64,000 nucleotides of DNA from contig JAVSML010001006.1 of NCBI GenBank assembly GCA_038503035.1, positions 71,456-135,455 on the forward strand. The letters run 5' to 3'. A program made the position numbers and the translations under genes. The notes beneath the pieces were generated by a model. That model saw only the letters and a list, made by a program, of their open reading frames with translations. It was not told the origin of the DNA and did no database searches. The DNA comes from Crocodylus rhombifer (lineage: Eukaryota; Chordata; Crocodylia; Crocodylidae). Of the stretch, positions 34,524 through 45,764 are shown in pieces; within the stretch, counting starts at the first letter, position 1; every line of letters starts with the position of its first letter.

Positions 34524-35061
34524 GCTTCGCAGCAACAAGCTGCAGTCTGCTCAAAGCGGCCGTTTTCCGTCCACCGCCATCCAAACTATTTCCCCCTTCC
34601 CTTTGACCAAACAAAGAAGATTTTTGTGTTTGTGTTGGCCGAGGGATCTCTGCTCGCAGGAAACTTTCTGCCCGGAGAAAGCGGGGCTGGGGCGTGCCGG
34701 GTGGATGCAGGGAGATCTGAAGAATGTAGTGCTCTCTCTGCTGCAGCAGGGCCACGAGCTTGTCAGCTGGGTTTTGAAGGGAAAGCCCTCCACACTGATT
34801 TCTGCTTTAAACACACACTTCCCCCAAAAGTCGATGCAGTCCCAAGCTGGGCGGCGGTGGCTTGTGCAGAGCGGGATGAGGATAAGACATGTGAATCAGG
34901 CAATCACAGCCCCAAATTAAAAGGAATAACTGATTTATTTAGATTTGATTTGACTTGATTTTCCAACACGCGCGCTGGGACGTGGCGCCTCCTTCTCGGG
35001 GATCGGCCCTGGATCACAGCAAGATCTCGTGCGGCTGAGGATACGTCTAGCTTTACAAATC

Positions 35062-35125
35062 ACCATCATTACTACTACAATTATCATCACCGTCACCATT
35101 ATTACTATTACTGTTATTACGACTA

Positions 35126-35157
<32 letters not shown>

Positions 35158-35180
35158 GTGGTGGTGGTGGCGGCGGCTGT
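35062..35180. repeat. ATT/ATC/GGT trinucleotide repeat
   Basis: Imperfect ATC and ATT triplets, then about ten perfect ATT units, then GGT and GGC triplets. The frames across it (poly-Ile/Thr or poly-Asn) are repeat artefacts. Confidence 0.9.
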
Positions 35181-36430
35181 GGTTGTGTTACTAGTATTCT
35201 CCTGTCGGATGCTGCTGTTCGAGCCACAAAGGCAGAGGCAGGATAAAGCCAACTTCTCACCCGCAAGGCTTTCTAGGGAGCATCACACCAAGGGACTTTC
35301 CCTCCTCCCCCGCAAAAAGTACCCCCTCCCAAAAAAAAAAACCAACAAAGAAGTGACCTGAGCCAAAGATGGGAAACCCTCTCCCGCACCCACCTCTGGG
35401 GCAGCAGCCCTCTCGCTCGGGCGGCTCGCAGGTTTAGAAGGGAGAAGGGTCAAATGGGACAAAAGAGCCCAGGTTTCATCTCTTGGCGTCAGAAATATGC
35501 AGGGCTGTTCTCGGGGAAGGATAGCCGGGTTAGGATTACCAGGACCCAGGCTATCAAATGCAGAAGGAGCCCAGCGCCTCCGAGTTTGCAAGGAAGTTAA
35601 GCAGCAGGCATCAGCCAAATAAGAGCGGAGCCCCGGAGTGTGGAAGGGGGGGAGAGATGAGAAGTGAAGAAAGGAACGTGGTGAGTAAGAAGAAACACGC
35701 TGCCCTTTACTTTTAGCACTGCGAGTGTTGTCGAGACGAGCCTTACTTTCTAGGCTGGGCTCATTTCAGCTAATAAATACAGCGACTGGCAATGAACAAG
35801 CATTCGGCTTCGGCTTAAGTGATGAATGGCTCCAGATTCAATCGCTCTGAACAACTTGCTGAGAGCAGTGACCTTTTCTGGACACATATATTTAAAAATA
35901 CAGATTCTTTTCTGCAAAGCGTCCCAATCCGCCCGTATTTCCAAGAAGAGCGTAAAAAGTCGCTCAGAATAATCGTATGTAAGAAAAGGGATGAAGCAAA
36001 TGGGATGAGTAACTAAAGGTGGAGATGACGTGCAGAGCTGCTGAAAAGGTTTCTCAAGGGCGTTCAAATTCCTTCGAAAAAGCCGCCGAAATTTGCAGTA
36101 TACATATATATATATACATATTGCCTTAAAATATGGACCCGTGTTTTAAATGATTGCATGAGTGTTGGGAAATAGACGCCCGTCTCTCTGCGTGCACACA
36201 CACACACGCGTGCAGGAGCGGGTGAATACACGTCCATAGGTGTGCAGGCGTATATAACGTGTGCACGATCGGCACCCCGAGAAAGTGCGATCGCCCTAGC
36301 TCTCTCTAATCCGGCAAGGCGCTGATGGGCGGCTTGATATTTGTCTGCACGGCAGCAGCGTGGTTGTTAAATGAAAGGCTTTTTTTTTAATAGTGTTTTA
36401 CACGGGGGGGTGTGTGAAATGTTGGGGTTT

Positions 36431-36535
36431 TATGACATCACGAGGTTCAAGTACCCAATCAGCTCGCAGATTTGAGAAATTATTTGGTGGGGTGTTTCCT
36501 ATAATATACTGTACTCAGGAGCCTGGCTTTAAGAA
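36431..36535 (+). promoter_or_regulatory. Candidate core promoter of the SKIDA1-like gene
   Basis: TGACATCACG (CRE-like) at 36433, CCCAATCAG (CCAAT box) at 36454 and CTATAATATA (TATA-like) at 36499 lie in promoter order on the + strand. Spacing is about 45 bases between CCAAT and TATA. A start near 36530 would give a 5' untranslated region of about 550 bases if unspliced. Inference from motifs only; a dispersed start within the CpG island is equally possible. Confidence 0.35.
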
Positions 36536-37078
36536 AGAAGCCGAGCAAAAGGTGGGAGCTACATGGATTCGCGTGGGGTTTTTTCCCCTCTCTCCTTGCA
36601 AGATCCTCGGTGCTACCGTTTTTAGCCCCCCCCCCTTCCCTCCCACCCCGATAGCTTTGTTTGCTTAGCATCTCCCTGGCACTGCAGAGCTCAGGGGCTG
36701 CCTGGCGATCCCTTCCCCGAGAGAGTCTTTTTGAAGTGTGCGGTGGGGGAAGCCCGGAGGATGCAAGATGTTTGACTTCTTGATTTCTCTCCCTCTCTCT
36801 CTCGGCTCCGGCTCGGGGAGGGGGGAGCCGAGGAGGCGAGCCCCAGCGCCTGAGGAGCACGGGGGTGTTGGGAAGAAGCTGCAGATCCTTGACGGGGGCA
36901 TTTGAAAGGGAAATCGCCTGCTCGGAGCTGCCGCCGCAGCCGCCTCCGGCCGCCGGGCTGTGCGCGGTCGAGGAGCTGGACCCGCTATGCCCCCGGCCCC
37001 TTTGAGGGAGACCAAGGCAGAGCTCGTGGCAAAATGTTCCTGACCTGCGACGGGACCTTGGGGATTGTTCCAGCCACC

Positions 37079-39032
37079 ATGGATTACAATGGGGACGCCA
37101 GGCCCGGGGATTTCCACGCCGGCTACCAAGAGATCGAAGGGATCAACCTGGGATACTTACAGATCAACGGCACCCAGATGTTTGCTCTGGCTCAGGTCCT
37201 CAGCGACCTGTTTAAGGATATCCCCCGCACCACCATCAGCAAGAAGATGGAGACGCTGAAGATCAAGAGCCGGCGCTGCGACCTCCAGGAGCTCCGCACC
37301 CTCAAAGCCATCCACTCCGTGCCCACCCGCGCCGTGAAATGCTCGCTCATCTCCAAGGCGGACCTGGAGGCTCTGTGCACCTCTTGCAAGAGCCTCGGCC
37401 CCGGCCGGAGGAAGAGGAAGAGCAAGCGGAGGGAGCAGCTGCTGCTGCCGGGCCCGGGGGAGCTCTTCCAGTGCCCCCGGCCGCCGCTGCTGGCCGCCTG
37501 CTGCGGGCCGGAGCCGGGCATCCGCTCCAAGCTGGCGCCCGACTTCGCCAAGGCCCCGGGCGGGCTCCTGGCCGAGCCCTTCTTCCCCAGCAAGAAGGGC
37601 TACAGCCTGGAGGGCCCCGGGGGGCTCTTCGCGGGCGTGCTGAGCGCCTACCCCCGCGACCTGCAGCTGCTGCGCCCGGCGGCCCGCGAGCAGGCGGCGC
37701 CGCACGCCGAGCCGGGCCGGCGCCGGAGGGGCCCGTGCTGCGCCAAGGGGCTCTTCGCGGAGGACAAGGGCCCGGAGGCGGCCCGGAGAGGCCGATCCTC
37801 TGCCGCCTTCCCCGGCGGCAAGCGGCAGGGCACGTCGGCCGGCTACTCCAGCGACTCGGACTCCAGCCTGGACCTGGGCGGCTCCAGCCCCGGCAGCTCC
37901 AGCGACTCCTCGGAGGAGGAGGAGGAAGAGGAGGAGGAGGAGGACACGTCGTGCAGCAGCGAGGAGGGCAGCTCCTCGGAGTCGGAGAGCAGCTCGCTGT
38001 GCAGCGGCGACTCGGTGCAGAGCACCCGCTACCGGCAGGCGGCCCTGCCCCGCTTCCAGCCCGCGCGGGAGCCCGGCCCCGAGGAGCCCCGCGCCCCGGA
38101 GCCGCCCCCCCAAGGCGCTGCGGCCCGATCCCAACCTCCTCCTCCTCTCGCAGCAGCTGTGGGCCCGCACCCTGCGAGCCTCCACTTTGGAGAGTTGGAG
38201 GCCGGAGCCGGGCGCCAAGCGGGAGGCGGCGCCCCCCGCCCCGCCGCCCCCCTCCTGCCCCGGCGGGGACCCGCCGCCCGGCCCGGGAGGCTGCGGGGGG
38301 GGCGAGCCCGGCGCCCGGCCGGGGGATTTGCACAAGGACGCCTCGGACCATGCGGCGTCGCCGGGCCCCAGGGGCCAGGTCCCGGCTCCGGCTCCGGCCG
38401 GGCGAGCGGCTTCCCCGCAGCCCGCGCCGCAGTCCCCGGGCCGGGAATCCGCGGGGCCCGGGGGCCTCCGGTCGCCTGAGCCAGGGGAGCCCCGCAGGGA
38501 GCATTTCGACCGCCTCATCCGGCAGTCCAAGCTGTGGTGCTACGCCAAGGGCTTCAACCTGGACGGGAAAAGTTTGCGGCCCGGAGGGAGGCTGGAGCCG
38601 GGCCGGGCCGGCGCCGAGCTCAAGGCGCCCGGCTCCAAGCGGCCCGCCAGCCCCGGCCCGCTGGCCGGCAAAGCCCTGCGAGGCGCCGGCTCGGAGAGGC
38701 ACTGCAAGCGCAGACGCCTGGCCCGGGCCGCTGAGGCAGACAGGCCGACCAGCTCCGCCAAGGGCAGGCCGCAGAGGGCGGCCAGGAAGGCCAGGGCGCA
38801 CTGCCGGCTGCCCCCCGGCCGCCAGGCCTTCAGCCTCCTGGGCAACTTCCCCTGCGTGCCCTCGCTGGTGGTGGGCGAGGACGGGGACCTGCGGCCCGCC
38901 GCCTCTCTGGGTGGCAAGGACTCCTGGGCCCTCTCCAAGATCCACCCGCTGTGGAGCTGGCAGCTGGGGGGCAACGCCATGCCCGTGCCCCCCAGCCTCA
39001 AATTCCGGGGGTACAGCCTGGAGGACTTCTGA
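37079..39032 (+). CDS. SKIDA1-like: SKI/DACH domain-containing protein, SKIDA1 family (likely paralogue); frame broken once
   Basis: Probable nuclear protein of the SKIDA1 family; molecular role unproven. The SKI/DACH fold in relatives binds protein partners or DNA in transcriptional repression. Counting from the ATG at 37079 (GCCACCATGG, an ideal Kozak context), the SKI/DACH domain is residues 16-104, with GYLQINGTQMFALAQV, DIPRTTISKKM, CDLQELRTLKAI and VKCSLISKADLEAL. A basic, NLS-like stretch RRKRKSKRR is at 110-118. Ser/Glu-rich sequence from about 255 includes ten Glu at 279-288. After a frame change at 38105-38111 the protein continues with ESWRPEPGAKR, EHFDRLIRQSKLWCYAKGF (about 474) and a C-terminal block (584-650: NFPCVPSLVVGEDGDL, HPLWSWQLGGNAM, PPSLKF). 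Length is about 650 residues across the break, against about 900 for SKIDA1. Without the frame change translation stops at 38479 (466 residues). An in-frame upstream ATG at 37034 has weaker context. It appears to be a single coding exon. Confidence 0.85.
38105..38111 (+). other. C7 homopolymer at the frame break in the SKIDA1-like gene
   Basis: The upstream frame reads ...EPPP then QGAAARSQ and loses family resemblance. The frame that starts AAG at 38112 reads KALRPDPNLLLLSQQLW and leads to all later conserved blocks. Six rather than seven Cs would join them. A homopolymer length error in the assembly is the simplest explanation; a real allele or pseudogenising mutation is the alternative. 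Confidence 0.75.
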
Positions 39033-42000
39033 GCCACCCCCCCCCCAGCTCCTACCCCCCTTGGGCGAGCTGCTCCTGGTTTACATGCAACAGTTGGGAG
39101 AAGATTGGGGGCGGGGGGGGGCGGGGAGTGGTGCCTGTCTGTAGGTCAGGGCTCTTCCGCGACTGGTGCCTGGCACTCAGGCAGCGCTGTGCCCCCCACC
39201 CCCTCCAGCCCCTTTTCAGGCGTCTCAGGTTGGCCATTCCCTGCCCTCAGTATAATGGAGGCAGCCAAGATCCCTTTAGGACCCCCCCTTCCCCCCCCCC
39301 TCCTGCTTGCAAGGCCGCTGCTGGACATCTTTTGGGAGGTGTGTGCGCAGGGGGGTGGCGGATCTGCTGGCGGTGGGGTCGAGCACTGGGGGGGTGTGTG
39401 GGTTTAGCAGAGGAAACTAAAGACATCAGATCAAACACGAGGTCAGTTTGATTAATGCCTCCCCCCACCCCCCCCTAGCATTGAATGGTTTATTCCAAGC
39501 AGGGTGATTCGGAATCAAATGTGCATATGGAATGGGAGGCTCAAAAGGATCCTGCCTGTCCTCCCCTAACTGCGTTAGTCGCGATCCATCCCCTCCCCAC
39601 TCGCCCCCAGGGTAAAAGGATATTGGCCCTCCCCCCTTCCTCTCCACTCGGGAGGGAATGCAGTGCTGGCATCCCAACACACACTAAACCGATCTCCTCA
39701 AAGCTTTTTCTTTCTGGAAGAAAAAAGCCGAAACCAGAAAAGAATGGATCTAATTTCTCCCTTCCTTGATAAATGCATTGGATTAAAATAATAATAATCA
39801 CACGCAGAGAGAAAGAATGAGCCGTGCTATGGAATAAACACACCCTCCCCCCTCCCTTTTTTTTTTTTTTTAAGTATGAATCAATCTCATACAAAAACAT
39901 TGCAAGCAGCTATTTAAAAGAATAGTAATAATAGTAATATACTTTTCTCTATCTACCAAAGAGGCAGGAAAAATAAAATCTGAAAAGACTAGGAAGTTCT
40001 GTTTGGGGGGTGGGGGAAAGAGGGGGGAAAAGGCAAGGGAAAAAAAAAACCCAGGAAGGTTTGAAAGGAAGTTATTTGAGACTGCTGTATGTAAATTTAA
40101 AAAAAGAGTTGTTTGCTGGATAATAACCCCAACTCAGATAGCCTAAAGGTAGCAGGCCTGTAAAAGCTTTATTGGCTCAAGAAATAGGATCCAGGAGCAT
40201 TAGCAATCGAGTACAGATGGAGGATTTGATCTCTACTAAGTTCCAACGTGGAATGCGGGGAGGAATGTCTCTCTTCTCTCGAAGGGAAATAATATCCCAG
40301 TTTAACTCTTCTTACAAACCAGTGTCTCTTTGTAACTGGCCCTTTCGACTATTTCTGATGTGATTTCCACCCTTCTCTGGCATCAAAGTTCAGCTGGCTC
40401 TCTGAAGTCTGCTGTGTTTGGGAAATCGTAGACAAATCAAAGCTGATGCAGATTTGTTTTGTTTTATTTTTCCTCCCTTTCTTTTCAACATAAAATATTT
40501 TCAACAAAATGCCGATGTGACACTGGTTGAAATCATGCTATACACCGCTTGGGTGCTTATATTTCCCCCCTGCAGTGATAAAAAAAAAAAGCACAGACTC
40601 TTACAAAAATCTTATGCAGAGTCTTTTAATTCCAATGAAAGAAAGGAAGAAAAACCCGCTGTTCATCACGATAGAAATACAATCAAAGCAAATATTCAAA
40701 CTAGCACTGAGGATTTTGATTTTTACTGCCATTCTAACGGTGGCAGGACAAAAATAAAAAGAAAAAGATTGAGGTCAAATATTTAAAAAAAACATTTCAG
40801 GTCAAATATCATTTCTCCCTATTGCTTTATTTCTCTCTTCTGTATGTTCAATCTTTCCAAGACAATTATTTTTTTCTCTTTATTTTTTGTTTCTAGTTGA
40901 CTAGGATTTTTTTGGGGGGTGGGGGTTGTTTTGGTCCTCCCCCCATTTAAAATGAGGAAGGCTTCTCCTACGGGTGTGAAAGATCCAGATTCCAGCAAAA
41001 AAACTGCGGGAGGTTATAAAAATCCTGGCTGTGTGTGTAGGTGGGAGAGAAATCCCTATTCTTTTGGAAGTATATCTCTCTTCTGCAGTTTGCTTTTAAA
41101 CTGCTTTCTAACAGACTGAGTCGTTCTCTCCAAAGTACACACACACGAAAATGGAGGCTTTTATTCTTTGCATACACACACGGCGTTGGTCGTCCTGGCG
41201 ACCCGAAAGGGGGATCTGAAAAGCAAAGCCAAGGAGAGAAAGACACACACACTCGCATACAACGAACCGTGCTTGTTTTTCTTTTCCTATCTAAAGGGGA
41301 ATGCGGTTCTCAAACGCCTACTCCTTTCTTCAGATTTTGCTCCTGGACTCTTAGTTGCAGGATCCAAATCAGGTTTTTTAAAATGTACTTTCTAAGGTGC
41401 TTCCCCCCCCCCCCAAAAAAAAACAGATTTGTGGAGTTTGTTAATTAAAAAACACTGTTATTTATGTGAGAGTGTGGAATAACGCCAACAAAGAGCCAGG
41501 CACGAAACAGAGAGAGAGAAAAAAAGAAAGAAAGAGATCAGTAAAGGATTGATATTTTGAAAGTCTGCAGATCAGGCACATGGCTGCTAGAAATGCCAGC
41601 GTGTTAGCTAGTTTTTCTCTAATTATATGCCTGATCCTAAAACACTTGTGAATGCAAAGCTCCCAGTGAAGTCAGAAAGAGAGTTTGGGTTTGGTTTTGG
41701 TTTTGTTTGTTTGTTTTTTTTGGGGGGGGGGGTCTGGGTAACAACAGAAAAAAAAACCCCACCTTAGACTTTGATTATGCAAAAAAATGTTGCTTAAGCA
41801 GAAAGAAAGATAAGGTGCAGCTTTGTCTGTCACTGGCAGTAATACACACGTAACTCAGGAATACTTTACAAGGTATCTAATCACCTCAAAAACTGTGTAT
41901 GCATATACCTATGTGTGTGTGTTTACACACACTCACACGTATATGTTTATACGTGCATACATATATTTATCTCCGCGTGGATATGTGTGTGTGCATTTGT

Positions 42001-43055
42001 GTATATGTATGTATATAAAACACAGCGATGCATACACTCACGCATGTGATATATAGGCATACATGCATACATTATTTATAAACACTCACACACGCATAAA
42101 TGTGAGGGAAGCTGTAGCAGGGCTGTGAATACAATATACCTCAAAACTTTCCCCGCTCGCACACCTTGATTGCTTTCTCTTGCAACAGAAACACCCTGTT
42201 CTCTGGGAAGGAAAAAAAACTAACCCCAAACGCACCATTTCTCCCCATCTCTTTTTAATACGTTTCAAAGAAATGTATGTGGTCTGGAAAAAAAGTCAAA
42301 TTATGTTCCTAGGAATTCTCCATTTCCTCCCGAAAGTTTTTTTTTTTTTAAAGCTTGTTGCATTGCAATAAAAAAAAAATTAAAAAAAGGAAAATCCAAC
42401 AGTTATTTGATTTGATATGGCTTGGACCTTTTTTTAAGGAAAAAACAAAGCAAAACAAAAGCAAAACAAAAATTCAGTGGTAGTTTCCTAGAAAGAAACA
42501 ATCTCTCTTTGATTAAAAAAAACCCACGTTCCTAAAGAACTGGACAATTAGGATGCTGAAAGCTATTTCTATTTTTGAACAATACATTTTTTTTTTGAAA
42601 CACCAGAGTGGTTTAAACAATACAATGGCACCTTTACCATATTAGTGACGTTGCATTATTTGCAATTGGGTGCAAAAGAAGGAAGACCCGATTTTTTTTT
42701 TAAGAAAGCGTCTGAACAGAAAACAAACACATGAAAATATCTTCTTTTACAAATTTAAAGGGAAAAAAACCCAACCCTGTTATGAATGGATGCTGCTTTT
42801 TAAAAAATGCAGTCAGTTTTAGACTCAGGAAAATCTCAGCTTGGATGTGGTGTGGTGTGAGGCTGTTGTAAGGGTTTATTTTGGGGGGGATGGGGGCCTA
42901 GAGAGTTCCCTGGCCCCTTTGCTCTACCTTTGCATAATTGGATATGCAGTTTGGGAGCAGAACACAGAGCAGCCCTCGGTTTTCATGTAAATCACTCCAA
43001 CTCCGCAGGAGTGGAGGTGGGTTAAAATAGACTTGACCTGCTTTGCTGATCCACT
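39033..43055. other. 3' flank and repeat-poor AT-rich DNA
   Basis: A 3' untranslated region probably occupies the start. The DNA beyond is AT-rich with many A and T runs, CA/TA-rich sequence at about 41890-42080 and no recognised transposon or exon. Confidence 0.5.
39833..39838 (+). terminator. Candidate polyadenylation signal AATAAA
   Basis: First canonical AATAAA after the stop codon, about 800 bases downstream, with ATTAAA at about 39782 shortly before. A T-rich run follows at about 39858. Position and motif only; AATAAA is common in AT-rich DNA. Confidence 0.35.
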
Positions 43056-43078
43056 GGGGGGGGGGGGGGGGGGGGGGG
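43056..43078. repeat. Run of 23 G residues
   Basis: Uninterrupted G23 followed closely by G7. G-quadruplex-forming and likely unreliable in length in the assembly. Confidence 0.95.
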
Positions 43079-43507
43079 AGGACGGGGGGGAGCTCCACAC
43101 GCAGGATTTAAAGGTACAGGTCTCTATTTCTGGCAAAACAGAGAGGGAAAATAATTTATAAAAGCAGGGAGGGGAAAATACTTGTTCATAACCTATTTCC
43201 CCCCGTTTCCAGGCCCGCTCCAAAGACCCAGAGGATCAATGTCGTTCCCTGAGTGCTGGGGTGGGGAAGCTACTCTCTTGGACTCAGGTCCCAGAGATGA
43301 AGTTTCTACCTATCTTTAAATTATCCCCAAAAGGATCGGGGCGCGGGGAATTTACCTCTGGCGATTTTTGTTTTTAAACAAGACTCGGGTATGGAATTGG
43401 CTGTGTCTCAAACCTCCCCCTGCTGTGGTTAACTTGCCTCCAGCTCCAGAAACTGCATTTCCTCCGATTGCTCCCCCCACCCTTCAGTTTGAAACACCCG
43501 CTTCAAA

Positions 43508-43560
43508 AAAAAAAAATATATATATAGAGAGATATTTCTATATCTATATATATATATACC
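43508..43560. repeat. AT-rich dinucleotide repeat
   Basis: AT, AGAG and TATA units with an imperfect inverted structure (GATATTTCTATATC). Confidence 0.85.
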
Positions 43561-43739
43561 AGGGGAGGGAGGGAGTTCTCGTCTCTTTTCAAGGGTATAT
43601 TGGACTCTTTTATTTTTTTTTAGGTTGACTGTAACTTTATTTATTTCAAGTTGTTGTAAGTCTATGAATATGGAAGAGTGTTAATTCCTGCGTGCAATAT
43701 GGAATCTAGGCTGAGGAATAAATAACTTTTTACAGAGTT

Positions 43740-44349
43740 GCTTTGTATCTGCCCCCTGTTTGCTGTGTGTAGGGCCTGGGGTGTGAGTGTAGGGGGAGAG
43801 GGAGGCCTGAGGTGCGGGCAGAGTTGTGTACACAGTCTTGGAGGTGTGCGCCCAGAGGACGACGAGGTGTGTGCCAATAGATCGTGGTGGAGCTTGTCTT
43901 TGTGTGTATGTGGTGTTTGAGTCCATTTTTGGGCGGTTGCCCAGAAACATTGGTGTGGTGGCAGCCTTTGGTTGTGTGCGTGTGTTGACCTTGTGTGGGT
44001 CTGTCGTGTGGCCGCGTGTGCATCAATCTGATGGAGACCCAGGCGTGTGTCCGTGTGTTTGCTTGGGCGGGGGGGAGTGTGTGCAGAGAGTGAGCTGTGG
44101 ATTTCGTGTGTGTGTGTGTGTGTGTGGCTGTGTTGTAGGTATAAACTCCTCTGCGGGCTTGTCTATCCCCTGTGCAGTAGGTATGAAATCTTATGTGGGC
44201 TTGTTCAGTTCCTGTATATGTGTGTGTGTGCATCTGAGTGTGTTTGTATATGTATGGGGGTTGCACGTATGGACTCCTCTGTGAGTTTGCCCAGTCCCTG
44301 TACGGACGTGTGTGTAGGTATGAAATCCACTGCAGGTTTGTCCAGCTCT

Positions 44350-44390
<41 letters not shown>

Positions 44391-44460
44391 GGCATGGGGG
44401 TTGTAGGTCTGAAATCCTCCGCTGGCTTGTCCTGCCCCTACATGCGTGGGTGTGATTGAT
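43740..44460 (+). repeat. GT-rich minisatellite
   Basis: GT/TGTG-rich throughout. Five units near 44138, 44179, 44265, 44317 and 44404 share a phrase like AGGTATGAAATCCTCTGC-GGCTTGTCCAG-CCCTG, separated by TGTG runs of variable length (GT repeats at about 44108-44126 and 44352-44388). Frames here read as Val/Cys-rich low complexity on one strand and His/Thr on the other, and are not genes. Confidence 0.85.
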
Positions 44461-45309
44461 TGTGTGCCCGCTGCTCTGTTTTACGGGGGTGTAAGTGTTT
44501 CTCTGGACAAATTTCTCCTGAATGAAACATTTTCCTTAAACATTTAATCGGAAATCAATAGCCACTTCCGTCTAATTTGTAGGCCAGACACGAGTGCCCG
44601 GAGCCGACTCCCCATCCATGTGTTTCTACTTTGAGGGCCCGGACTCTGCTGCCCTTCGGAGCCAGCTCTCCATGCGGACATTTGGGGGTGGGGGTTGTTC
44701 AGTGCGATCGTTTGCCTTGCAAAGCTCGAGGACGGCTTCTTCCGGGGCAGGGGCATCTTTTTTTTAAAAAAAACACCCTATTTAAGTAAAACAACCCTAC
44801 AGGGCTTCTCCGTGTGCAGCCGGTTGATCAGAGCCGGAAACAATGCACACTCCCAGGGACCGGCCTGACCTGGGGAATGCGGCTTCTAGCCCCGGTGGGT
44901 TCCTCCGCAGAGAAGGGGATCTGAAACAGGGAAAGGCAGGAGAGCTCAGTCTGCTTCGTGAGTTATCTGGGCTCCAGCAGCCTGGTCCCAAGCTCTGCAT
45001 CCTGCAGGGAGTCGGACACTAAGCTCCAGGGAAGATCTGGGGAATCCACACGTTGCAGGTCCCACAGAAGAGCTTTTCCTTCCCATCCCACCCCCTTTTG
45101 CCTTGCAAACTGGTTGCCAGCGTCTTCTCTTCCTTGCACTGACTCAATGTCAAAGCTGTTCCCTCCTTTAAAAAAAACAAACCAACAAACCAAACAAAAA
45201 AACCCCCCTCCTCAAATCTGAAAAGGGCCAAAGGTGGAATCTGGATCTAAACAAGGTCCCGTTTCCAGAGCAGAGGCGCTGGAAGGCTATGTCCACGCAA
45301 GGGCCTGCC

Positions 45310-45640
45310 CGGATCAGCCCAGCTCCTGAGCCCGTGATTAGCATGATTATCTTTTAAAGAAGGTAATTTAATCAGGATGTTAATTATCTGCAGTGCCCGG
45401 CCTGCAACTTTCCGAGGGACATAGAGAGGAGAGGTCGGGGAGAGAATGCGCCCGCCAGCCCTCAGTAAATATTTTCAGATATTTCATGTCAAAGGCTCCT
45501 GGGGAAATATGCGGTCTGGGGGCAAGGTGTGGGGGGCGCCCGGGAGGGGATGGAGGAAGGGGGGGGGGCGCTTCATTTATTTAGTTTAGTGTCAGGGTGT
45601 TAATGATAAATTAGATAGCAGAGGAGGGGCTCGGGAAAGC
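45310..45640. promoter_or_regulatory. Candidate conserved regulatory element
   Basis: Non-repetitive block with a dense set of homeobox-type cores: GATTAGCATGATTATC, AAGGTAATTTAATC, TTAATTATCTGCAG and GTTAATGATAAATTAG. It also has AAATATTTTCAGATATTTC. Composition and site density resemble developmental enhancers. No alignment is available, so this is pattern-based. Confidence 0.35.
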
Positions 45641-45764
45641 AGCAAGCTGTGAGAAAAAAAGAAAGCCCCCCCCCATGCTCCCCCATCCAGGGTCGGCTGG
45701 ATGGGGGGTGGGGGGCAGGGAGGGAGGAGAGGATAAAGCTGGGAGGGGGGTTGAGGGATTAGGT

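Larger units (their letters stand above)
32081..36430. other. Repeat-poor upstream region of the gene
   Basis: Mixed GC content with CA/GT-rich runs near 33000-33060 and a C run near 33522-33536. No transposon or gene-like exon recognised. The plus-strand frame of 238 codons at about 34204 crosses a CA repeat and has no domain character. TAAT-rich blocks occur at 35750-36030. Confidence 0.45.
36660..39110. promoter_or_regulatory. Large CpG island covering the SKIDA1-like gene
   Basis: High GC and dense CpG from about 36.7 kb through the whole coding region. The bias removes stop codons from all frames, which explains the 601-codon plus-strand and 457- and 532-codon minus-strand frames overlapping the gene. 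Confidence 0.8.

Noticed and set aside
34204..34920. 238-codon plus-strand frame
   Set aside because: It includes a CA microsatellite and lacks any domain or codon bias. Probably chance.
37157..38945. Minus-strand frames of 457 and 532 codons
   Set aside because: Antisense shadows caused by scarcity of stop codons in a CpG island.
37339..39144. 601-codon plus-strand frame overlapping the SKIDA1-like gene
   Set aside because: It is a different frame of the same GC-rich DNA, with Pro/Gly/Arg-rich composition and no domain. The conserved blocks are in the other two plus-strand frames.
43730..44395. 221-codon minus-strand His/Thr-rich frame
   Set aside because: Direct translation of the GT-rich minisatellite.
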